Positions 14,661 to 21,992 of a stretch of 41,412 nt of DNA are shown here, in pieces (positions within the stretch are counted from its first letter, which is position 1; each line of letters starts with the position of its first letter). Source of the stretch: Bacteroidales bacterium (lineage in GTDB: Bacteria; Bacteroidota; Bacteroidia; Bacteroidales; UBA12077). A model generated the notes under the pieces. The model saw only the letters and a program-made list of their open reading frames with translations. It did not search any database and was not told the origin of the DNA. Position numbers and translations under genes: made by a program. The stretch is taken from positions 1 through 41,412 of the forward strand of contig JAUWQL010000015.1 of the NCBI GenBank assembly GCA_030611105.1. The letters run 5' to 3'.

Positions 14661-16298
14661 TTATTCGTGATTATTTGTATAGTCTGTAATGATCTGATTT
14701 CTTAAATCAAGGAACATTTTTGTAACATCATTCATAAGTTTATTTGAATAATTTGTTAAATATTCCTGAGCTTTTTCCGGATTTTTCTTATAAAGCTTCA
14801 TTGCTTCTTCTTCAATTGCCTTTTGATTTTTAAACATTTCATCTTCAAAAGGAGTTCTCACAGCTCTAACATCTTTAGCGATTTTTTGAAATTTGAGATT
14901 TGCCAGGTTATCAACAAAATCTATAGCCCAACGTGCTGATTTCTCATCGTATTTGTTTGGATCATAAATATTATAAGTTTCAGCAACAGATAAATTCCCT
15001 GCATAAATAGGTACATAAGGACTAAAATATGGATTATCAAGATATACCCAGTAAACTCCACCAATTTCGTTTGGCAACCAATCGCGGAGCTGAAGAACCA
15101 TTCCGTAATGTCCACGGTGTCGAGCAACCGGACGACGATAGGTAATTTTTAAAAGTTTTCGTAAATCGCTACTTGGAAACGGTGTAGCCAAAGGACTTTT
15201 TTCGTAAGCACCTTTTCCGTCAGGTACTAGCCAGTTTGGATCATAAGTCATATCGTAGATGGTACCTTCGAATGTTGATCGCTGGAATGCAATAACATCC
15301 TGAACAGAAATCTTTTCTTCTGGTTTAACAGAGAATGGATAAATTGATACTGGCTCAACATATTGGAAATATGGTTGAATTCCTTTATAAGGATTTCCAT
15401 CAGGAAACCTGTTGGGCCATTCTTTTAAATTAGGCACAAAGGTTTGATGGAAAAGCCAAAATCGGCTAGTTGCATATTCAACAGGTAATGGAGTGTACAC
15501 ATCCTGCCAAATAAATGGTTTTCCTGATGTTGGATCGTACCATCCTCTATCAATAGCTTCCTGCATATAATTATCTGATACCATAAAGTTTTTACCGTCT
15601 TCTGCATTGATTTCTTTAATAATGCTCCAGTTTGGTATCATTGTAGCTTCATCGTCTGGTAATCTTTGAGCTGCCCAAATTGCTCCGGGTTTTCCGCTTT
15701 CCGGGGTCCATCCTTGTCCAACTCCAAAAACTTCAAACACCCATATTTCTTCTGTGTCGGCAATAACAAGCGTTTCAGAACCATCACCACTCGATGGTAA
15801 AAATCCGTATGTAATCATTAAATCACCGATAAATTGAACAGCTTCACGTGCGTTTTTATATCGTTGTAAAGCAAAAATCTGAGCTTGTTCAATGGTCATA
15901 ATTTGCTTGCCATTCTCGCGAGTACAAGCAAGTTCGTATCTCTGAGCGGTTGTGCTTTCGCCAATCCCCAGCTGATATTCGTTAACATGTGAATAAGCTG
16001 ACTGGAAATATTTAAAAGTTTTTTCAACTTGTGGAATATAACCTAGAATTATTCCGTCATCGTTTAAAGCACGGTCTGCATCCTGAATTCCCCAATATAC
16101 AGCAGCTTTTTCTCCCGGTTTAAATGTTTGTGCAGGAACAACAAATATTCTAGAGTCAGGACCAGTATCGGTATGTGATATAATATTTGAACCATCAGCC
16201 GAGGCTTTTTTCCCAACAGCAATTATTGTACATGCATTGGCATTGTATTGATATCCAAGTGTAAGGATAATTAGAATTGATAAAAGTTTACGTAACAT
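14661..16298 (-). CDS. Secreted C69-family dipeptidase
   Basis: 545 residues. Signal peptide 1-22 (ends YNANA), so the mature protein begins with Cys23 in CTIIAVGKKASADGS, the N-terminal nucleophile of the C69 (PepD/U34) family. Further family motifs: HTDTGPDSR, and SSGDGSETLVIADTEEIWVFE. Known members cut a broad range of dipeptides. It lies 65 bp downstream of hypD on the same strand and ends at a terminator, so it may be co-transcribed. That suggests dipeptide breakdown, perhaps of Hyp-containing peptides, feeding the dehydratase; this link is inferred. Confidence 0.9.
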   Translation of the reverse strand: MLRKLLSILIILTLGYQYNANACTIIAVGKKASADGSNIISHTDTGPDSRIFVVPAQTFKPGEKAAVYWGIQDADRALNDDGIILGYIPQVEKTFKYFQSAYSHVNEYQLGIGESTTAQRYELACTRENGKQIMTIEQAQIFALQRYKNAREAVQFIGDLMITYGFLPSSGDGSETLVIADTEEIWVFEVFGVGQGWTPESGKPGAIWAAQRLPDDEATMIPNWSIIKEINAEDGKNFMVSDNYMQEAIDRGWYDPTSGKPFIWQDVYTPLPVEYATSRFWLFHQTFVPNLKEWPNRFPDGNPYKGIQPYFQYVEPVSIYPFSVKPEEKISVQDVIAFQRSTFEGTIYDMTYDPNWLVPDGKGAYEKSPLATPFPSSDLRKLLKITYRRPVARHRGHYGMVLQLRDWLPNEIGGVYWVYLDNPYFSPYVPIYAGNLSVAETYNIYDPNKYDEKSARWAIDFVDNLANLKFQKIAKDVRAVRTPFEDEMFKNQKAIEEEAMKLYKKNPEKAQEYLTNYSNKLMNDVTKMFLDLRNQIITDYTNNHE

Positions 16299-16363
16299 GA
16301 TTTTTTTAGTTATTGATTTAATATTATAATTTATTTAATGGTATGAATTTTAAGTTGTCTAAT

Positions 16364-18745
16364 TTAATAAAAATCTTCGTGTTCTGTTCGTCTAATAATT
16401 TCATTTTGCAAGTTTTCGCCCAGGTCATTGAAATAATCACTATATCCGGCAACTCTTACAATTAAATCTGTATGTTTTTCAGGATATTTTTGAGCATCAC
16501 GAAGTGTTATAGCGCTCACTACATTAAACTGAATATGATGCCCGTCCATTTTGAAATAGCTTCTTACTAAATGCGAAAGCTTAGTAATACTCTGGTCATC
16601 TTTAAAAAATGATGGTGAAAATTTTTGATTCAACAATGTACCGCCGGTTTTAATATGATCAATTTTAGCTGCAGATTTTAACACAGCAGTCGGCCCTTTT
16701 TTATCGGCTCCCTGAAACGGACTAATTCCTTCTGAAAGCGGTTCTAAGGCTTTTCGTCCATCGGCTGTTGCTTTAATAACACTGCCAAAATATACATGGC
16801 TCGTAGTAGGCAGCATGTTAATTCTGAATTTTCCCCCACGGTATGTTGGTTTGCTATTAATCGCATCATAGAAAATATTAAAGACATCTACAGCCAAAGA
16901 ATCAACATAATCGTCATCATTTCCATATTTGGGAGTTTCATAAATCAAATCATGACGTAATTGATCGTATCCTTCGAAGTTAGCTTCCATTGCTTTTAAT
17001 AATTCGTCTATAGTAATATTTTTATGGTCGAACACATTGTATTTGATTGATGATAAATTATCGGCAATGCTTCCCAGTCCGACACCTTGAACATAACTTG
17101 TGTTATAACGCGCGCCGCCGGCATTATAATCAACTCCATTTGAAATACAATCTTCAATAATTAATGATAAAAATGGAACAGGAAGTTGTTCTGCATATAG
17201 TTTTTCAATAATATTATTGCCCTTTAATTTAATGTCGGCAAAGTAGTTGACTTGTTTTTTATATGCATCTAGTAATTCATCTATATTTTTAAAACTCCTT
17301 GGATCACCGGTTTTTATACCAATTTTTTTATTTATTTTGGGATCAATACCGTTGTGTAAGGTAATCTCAAGTATTTTATTAAGATTAAAATATCCGGTTA
17401 ATATATAACTTTCAGTTCCAAAGGCCCCTGTTTCAACACAGCCGCTTGCTCCACCATTTCGTGCATCAATAATCGATTTACCTTGATTAATCAATTCTTT
17501 AATAATGGCATCGGTATTGAAAAATGATGGTTGGCCAAAACCTGATTTTGAAATTTTTATTGCGCGTTGTACAAAACTGTCAGGATTCTTTTTGCTTATT
17601 TGTACCATTGAGCTTGGTTGAAGAATACGCATTTCTTCAATAACATCAAGTAAAATATAAGTAAGTTCATTAACTGCATCCGTTCCATCTTCTTTAAGTC
17701 CACCAAGGTTAATTAATGAGAAATCGGTGTATGTATTACTTTCTAAAGCAGTAACACCCATTTTAGGTGGCGATGGGTGGTTGTTGAATTTAATCCAGAA
17801 TGCCTGTAATAATTCAATAGCTTCTTCTTTAGTAAGAGATCCGTTTTTAATTTCTTGCTTATAAAATGGATACAAATGTTGATCTAATCTGCCGGGATTA
17901 AACGAGTCCCAGGGATTTACTTCTGTTATTACTCCTAAATGAATAAACCAGTAATGCTGAAGCATTTCGTGGAATGTTTCTGGAGCATTAGCGGGAACTT
18001 TTCGGCAAACTCTTGCCATTTCAATTAGCTCCATCTTCCTTTGTTCGTCTTTTTCAATTTCAGCTAAATTAATTAATGTTATTGCGTGTCGATGGGCAAA
18101 TGCAATAATTGCATTTGCTGCAATATCCATTGCTTTAAGTTCTTCTATTTTGTCTGAAACTTTTGGATCATTGGAAGATTTGTGTTTTGCGATAGATTCT
18201 TGAATTTCTTTTTTCAGATCCAACATTCCTTTTTGGAAAATCTTTTTGCCTGCAACTGTATGTCCGGGAGCTCGTTGTTCTTGAAATTCAGTAAAAACAC
18301 CAGCTTCATAAGCTGCTTTCCACTCGTCAGATAATTGAGCAAATATTTTATCACGTTGAGAATTCCCTTTCCAAAATGGAATAATTTCCTTTTCATAAAT
18401 TTCTTTGGTTTCATTATCAACCCTAAACCAAACTTTAGGCCTTGTATCCAATATATCCAAATCCTGTATTGAATGTAAACTTACTTCGGGGTAGGTTGGA
18501 GTTTCTTTTGGGGCAGGACCACGTTCTCCAACAATTAGTTCGTTTTCGTTTATGCAAATCTTTTTATTTTCAAGGATATATTTAAAAGTCATTGCGCGTT
18601 TTACAGGTCCCGACAATTGTCGGGAAGAAACCTGATTGGCAATATCCTTTTTATAAAATTCGGTAACCAGAATTGCTCTTTCCGGTGATAATTTATTTAC
18701 AGCTGTTAAACTTTGGTTTCGCAGTTTTTTTATTCTTGTGTTCAT
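16364..18745 (-). CDS. hypD: trans-4-hydroxy-L-proline dehydratase (glycyl radical enzyme)
   Basis: 793 residues. Radical site Gly767 (RVAGYS), thiyl Cys436 and Glu438 (SGCVETG). Compared with the Clostridioides difficile HypD sequence as I remember it, the residues named as hydroxyproline pocket are kept: the FTEF Phe, His162 (GHT), Ser/Asp/Phe of SNTYTDF, Tyr of LTGYF and Thr of LPTT. The enzyme removes water from hydroxyproline to give pyrroline-5-carboxylate, which ProC reduces to proline; no proC is in the window. Its activase gene is 15 bp upstream. Oddity: residues 41-46 (SRQLSG) are encoded exactly by a perfect 18-bp palindrome of a repeat family, and they are an insertion relative to the remembered homologue. 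Confidence 0.92.
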   Translation of the reverse strand: MNTRIKKLRNQSLTAVNKLSPERAILVTEFYKKDIANQVSSRQLSGPVKRAMTFKYILENKKICINENELIVGERGPAPKETPTYPEVSLHSIQDLDILDTRPKVWFRVDNETKEIYEKEIIPFWKGNSQRDKIFAQLSDEWKAAYEAGVFTEFQEQRAPGHTVAGKKIFQKGMLDLKKEIQESIAKHKSSNDPKVSDKIEELKAMDIAANAIIAFAHRHAITLINLAEIEKDEQRKMELIEMARVCRKVPANAPETFHEMLQHYWFIHLGVITEVNPWDSFNPGRLDQHLYPFYKQEIKNGSLTKEEAIELLQAFWIKFNNHPSPPKMGVTALESNTYTDFSLINLGGLKEDGTDAVNELTYILLDVIEEMRILQPSSMVQISKKNPDSFVQRAIKISKSGFGQPSFFNTDAIIKELINQGKSIIDARNGGASGCVETGAFGTESYILTGYFNLNKILEITLHNGIDPKINKKIGIKTGDPRSFKNIDELLDAYKKQVNYFADIKLKGNNIIEKLYAEQLPVPFLSLIIEDCISNGVDYNAGGARYNTSYVQGVGLGSIADNLSSIKYNVFDHKNITIDELLKAMEANFEGYDQLRHDLIYETPKYGNDDDYVDSLAVDVFNIFYDAINSKPTYRGGKFRINMLPTTSHVYFGSVIKATADGRKALEPLSEGISPFQGADKKGPTAVLKSAAKIDHIKTGGTLLNQKFSPSFFKDDQSITKLSHLVRSYFKMDGHHIQFNVVSAITLRDAQKYPEKHTDLIVRVAGYSDYFNDLGENLQNEIIRRTEHEDFY
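18608..18625. repeat. 18-bp palindromic element inserted in frame in hypD
   Basis: TCCCGACAATTGTCGGGA is a perfect palindrome occupying exactly six codons (Ser41-Gly46). The form TCCCGA-N6-TCGGGA recurs at 25622-25639 and 31486-31503 outside known genes. Without the six residues the region aligns to the C. difficile enzyme, as remembered, with no gap. Confidence 0.75.
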
Positions 18746-18760
18746 TTCTTTAATTATTAA

Positions 18761-19555
18761 TTATCCACCAATACTCACATTAAATTCAATTGATTCAAAT
18801 TCTGTTTTTAATAGCTTCATGTCATTATCGGATAAGGCCTGAGTATTGCTCATTTTATTTTCCTTTTTAAATCTAGAGTATTTACCATTCGAAATATTAT
18901 GATATGGCAATAAATCAATCTGATTTATGTTTTTTAAAGATTTAATAAAAGATTTTATTTCAGAGATATTTTTTTCAGTATCGGTAATTCCCGGGATTAC
19001 AGGAAATCGTAATATGGCTTTTTTATTATTTTGATCAAGCCATTTTAAATTTCTTAAAATTTTGTCGATATGAACACCTGTGTATTTTTTGTGAAGCTCG
19101 TTATCTATGAGTTTAATATCGTATAGAAAAAGATCTGTTACTTCAGCAATTTTTTTAATTTCTTTGTCAGATGCAAAACCTGTGGTATCAATGCAAGTAT
19201 GTATGTTGTTTTGCTTACACAATTTAGCTATTTTATAAAGGAAATCAATTTGCATTAAAGGTTCTCCACCAGAAAAAGTGACTCCACCTCCGGATTCTTC
19301 AAAGAAAACCTGGTCTCCTAAAATTATTTTAAAAAGCTCATCTACAGCAATTTTATATCCAACAGTAACTTCTTTTCGGAATTCTTTTCCATCAAGTTTG
19401 TTTATTTTAATAAATTTTTCAGGGTTTACGTCTTGACTCTCAGGATTGTGACACCACCAGCAATTTAAAGGACATCCTTTAAAAAATATAGTTTGCCGAA
19501 TTCCAGGACCATCGTGTACCGCAAAGTGCTTAATATCGAAGATTGTTCCTAACAT
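18761..19555 (-). CDS. hypE: Glycyl-radical enzyme activating protein (radical SAM), HypD activase
   Basis: 264 residues. The radical SAM motif CPLNCWWC has Cys28, Cys32 and Cys35, preceded by HDGPGIRQTIFFKG, the signature of glycyl-radical activases, and followed by GGGVTFSGGEP. It should install the radical on Gly767 of HypD, encoded 15 bp downstream. Oddity: between residues 36 and 85 there are no cysteines, so the ferredoxin-like insert with two extra iron-sulfur clusters found in most dehydratase activases is missing. The remaining layout is like that of pyruvate formate-lyase activase. The ATG has a fair ribosome site (AAAAAAGGAAAA), and heptanucleotide repeats lie just upstream. Confidence 0.88.
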   Translation of the reverse strand: MLGTIFDIKHFAVHDGPGIRQTIFFKGCPLNCWWCHNPESQDVNPEKFIKINKLDGKEFRKEVTVGYKIAVDELFKIILGDQVFFEESGGGVTFSGGEPLMQIDFLYKIAKLCKQNNIHTCIDTTGFASDKEIKKIAEVTDLFLYDIKLIDNELHKKYTGVHIDKILRNLKWLDQNNKKAILRFPVIPGITDTEKNISEIKSFIKSLKNINQIDLLPYHNISNGKYSRFKKENKMSNTQALSDNDMKLLKTEFESIEFNVSIGG

Positions 19556-19880
19556 TTTTCCTTTTTTATTTGAATATTGAATATTGAATATTGAATAATG
19601 AACGAATAACGATTTTTGATTTTAAACTTCTTAAATCTTATATCGTTAATCGATGTTCTTAAATCAGTTTTAATAATAGTTTTTGATTAATTAAGGATTA
19701 ATTACCAATAATATAAAATTGAAATAAAAGGAATAATAAGTAGGAATTTAGCAAATCCAGCATTCGAATAGGCCTTTGCCAAAATTGTGGTATAAATTAT
19801 TTGAACAGAATGGATTCATTTAAAATTTCAAAATGAGTAAATTGGATATTATAAAATTAGTATATTTAATTTATCTTACC
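19556..19880. other. Gene-free stretch before the activase gene, with 7-bp tandem repeats
   Basis: TGAATAT is repeated three times exactly, then TGAATAA (19571-19598), 16-43 bp before the activase start. The rest is AT-rich with no clear promoter, terminator or small gene that I can defend. Confidence 0.6.
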
Positions 19881-20558
19881 TTAAATAAATTTTCCCAAGT
19901 ATTTAGTTAGCTCAATAATATCTTTAGTATTTTGGAAATTTATACTATTATCTAAAACAAAGCTTTTAATTTCTGTTTTATGATCCTTAAACCGTTTGTT
20001 AATTTGAGATTTAGATGCAAGAATCAATTCGTTGTTTATTAATAAATAGATTTTCTTTAATATAGGTATCCCAGTATCAGATTCATTATGAATATTACAA
20101 TGTTCTCCTCCCCATATTCCTCTACCTGTATAAAAAGAAGTCTTTTTTGACACAGATGCAGTAGTTGATGATGTTCCATAAGCTCCTGAAGGTTTTGAAG
20201 AAGATAAATTCGGTTTTCTATAAAGGAGTACTTTGATTTTATCAAAGGATATTATCTCATAAACCTTTTTATTAATTTGTAAAAAGCTGGCGTTTCCAAT
20301 TCTAATAGAATCTAATGTGGAAGAATTTGAAATTGTTAAAATTTGACTTCCTTTTACAAAACAAATTTCTTCATACACCACATTGTAATTGAATTTGGCT
20401 TTAGATATTCCGCCATCATTAAAATAAGCTTCTCCGTCTTCAAAAGAATTAAATAAGAACATTGAATTGTCAGTAAACTTATTATTATAAATATTTTCTT
20501 GCGAAAATAGATTCAAAGAAATTAAGCTAATTAAGCTAATTATTATTACGTTTTTCAT
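19881..20558 (-). CDS. Hypothetical exported protein
   Basis: 225 residues with a signal peptide (1-20, ends LNLFSQ). The mature part is beta-rich (QILTISNSSTLDSIRIGNAS, KVYEIISFDKIKVLLYRK) with a Ser/Thr-rich linker near 125-140 and a C-terminal helical end. There are no catalytic motifs, and I do not recognise a family. Mature cysteines are few. It stands alone between the activase and hydE on the same strand. A periplasmic or surface role is all that can be said. Confidence 0.7.
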   Translation of the reverse strand: MKNVIIISLISLISLNLFSQENIYNNKFTDNSMFLFNSFEDGEAYFNDGGISKAKFNYNVVYEEICFVKGSQILTISNSSTLDSIRIGNASFLQINKKVYEIISFDKIKVLLYRKPNLSSSKPSGAYGTSSTTASVSKKTSFYTGRGIWGGEHCNIHNESDTGIPILKKIYLLINNELILASKSQINKRFKDHKTEIKSFVLDNSINFQNTKDIIELTKYLGKFI

Positions 20559-20617
20559 TTCTAATAATTTATTATTTATTTAATAAATCCAAATTTATTA
20601 TTAATTCTTAAGAAATA

Positions 20618-21715
20618 CTAAAAATTTATTTTCTTTCTTCTTTCAATATAATGTTTCGAATCGCCCCATTCGCCATAACCAATTTCATCTCCGGTTATTC
20701 CGATGCGAACTTCCATGCAGTTAGTGCAATCTGCAGCTTCTTCATCGGTACAAGGTTTGTTTTCGTAAAGTTTATAGCTGTCGCGATACATTCCCGGAGT
20801 AACATTCGGCATAATAATATTTGCTCCAACTTTTATTGCTTTTTCACGTCCAATTGGATCAATTGCTTGCAATGCAGTTGCAGCAGCAATATTAATATCT
20901 TTCATTAGAATTCTTAAAAGGGCAATCATTTTTAATGTCAAAGTAAAACGATCATTAATTGGCATAAGTAAATCTTTGTATTCATAAAGAGGAGTTTCAT
21001 TATGCTCAATATAAGGTCCCATTCCGCACATGTCGATATCAAAATCTTTCATAAAGAAAAGATCATTTGCTAAATCTTCATAAGTTTGAAAAGGTAGACC
21101 AATCATAACACCAGTTCCTGTTTGATATCCAATTTTTTGAAGTGATTTTAAGCAACTTAGTCTTGTCTCAAAATCGTGCTTTTTATCTTTTGGATGCAGT
21201 TTATAATACAAATCAGGATTCGATGATTCAATTCGAAGAAGATATCTATGAGCTCCATTCTCGAACCATTCCTTGTACACTTCATCAGGCTGTTCGCCTA
21301 ATGAAATGGTTATTCCCAATTCGTTGTTTGAAATTTCTTTTATTTCTTTTAAAAGATTAGATATACGTTTTGTGAATTTTAGTGATGTAATTTCTCCGGC
21401 TTGTAATACAATTGATCCATAATTGCTTTTATGTGCAAATCTTGCTGCATCTAAAATGTCATAATCACTAATATCATAACGTTCAACATTTTTATTATCT
21501 AAACGAATACCACAGTAATAACAGTTTTTACTGCAAATGTTCGACATTTCAATAAGCCCACGATAATAAACTTTTCTTCCTACATGTTCCGCTTTTATTT
21601 TTGATGCATGAGTAAAAATTTTATTTCTGTCTTTTTTATTTGTTTGTAAAAGCCTGATGATATCTTCTTTAGAGAGATTAGTTTGCTTTAAAATTGTATC
21701 AATTGTTTTGCTCAT
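20618..21715 (-). CDS. hydE: [FeFe]-hydrogenase maturase HydE (radical SAM)
   Basis: 365 residues. The radical SAM cluster motif is Cys61, Cys65 and Cys68 in CSKNCYYCGIRLDNKNVERY, a context typical of HydE. Further family stretches are YLLRIESSNPDLYYKLHP, TGVMIGLPFQTYEDL and ANIIMPNVTPGMYRDSYKLYENKPC. HydE helps build the dithiolate-bridged diiron site of [FeFe] hydrogenases. hydF, hydG and the hydrogenase are not in the window. Relatives such as BioB and PylB share the fold, but the motif set favours HydE. Its presence beside acyl-CoA synthetase and oxidoreductase genes suggests that electrons from fermentation leave as H2. Confidence 0.87.
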   Translation of the reverse strand: MSKTIDTILKQTNLSKEDIIRLLQTNKKDRNKIFTHASKIKAEHVGRKVYYRGLIEMSNICSKNCYYCGIRLDNKNVERYDISDYDILDAARFAHKSNYGSIVLQAGEITSLKFTKRISNLLKEIKEISNNELGITISLGEQPDEVYKEWFENGAHRYLLRIESSNPDLYYKLHPKDKKHDFETRLSCLKSLQKIGYQTGTGVMIGLPFQTYEDLANDLFFMKDFDIDMCGMGPYIEHNETPLYEYKDLLMPINDRFTLTLKMIALLRILMKDINIAAATALQAIDPIGREKAIKVGANIIMPNVTPGMYRDSYKLYENKPCTDEEAADCTNCMEVRIGITGDEIGYGEWGDSKHYIERRKKINF

Positions 21716-21740
21716 AAAAATGCAATTGTTAATTTGTTCA

Positions 21741-21748
21741 CAAAGTTA
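21741..21748 (-). promoter_or_regulatory. -7 element of hydE
   Basis: TAACTTTG on the minus strand fits TAnnTTTG and predicts a leader of about 20 nt. No good -33 TTG was found. Confidence 0.4.
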
Positions 21749-21777
21749 ATAACATCCATTGAATAATAAATGTTTAA

Positions 21778-21799
21778 TAAAAGACTTTTTCGTCTTTTA
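21778..21799. other. Hairpin between divergent promoters
   Basis: TAAAAGAC and GTCTTTTA (8 bp) around TTTTTC. It looks like a two-way terminator or insulator between hydE and the acyl-CoA synthetase gene, though no gene ends here. Confidence 0.4.
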
Positions 21800-21915
21800 T
21801 TTTGTATGACATGTTTTTATGTATATGTTGCACAATATGTTTAATAATGTAAGTTATCAAACATGTTAATATTCCTGATTATTAGTTTCGAATTGTAAAT
21901 ATATATGACAAAATG

Positions 21916-21960
21916 CTTACATATTGTAAGTAAGAAGCTCTTTTCTTTTTAGTATATTTG
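21916..21960 (+). promoter_or_regulatory. Promoter and candidate Lrp-type operator of the acyl-CoA synthetase gene
   Basis: The perfect dyad CTTACA-TAT-TGTAAG (21916-21930) lies just upstream of the -7 element TATATTTG (21953-21960). Similar TTACA...TGTAA dyads stand before the Lrp gene at 32328. Confidence 0.5.
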
Positions 21961-21992
21961 TGTAAAAATAGAAAATAGTAAAAATTATTAAT

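Noticed and set aside
19571-19605. CRISPR-like repeats
   Set aside because: Seven-bp direct repeats without spacers; simple tandem repeat only.
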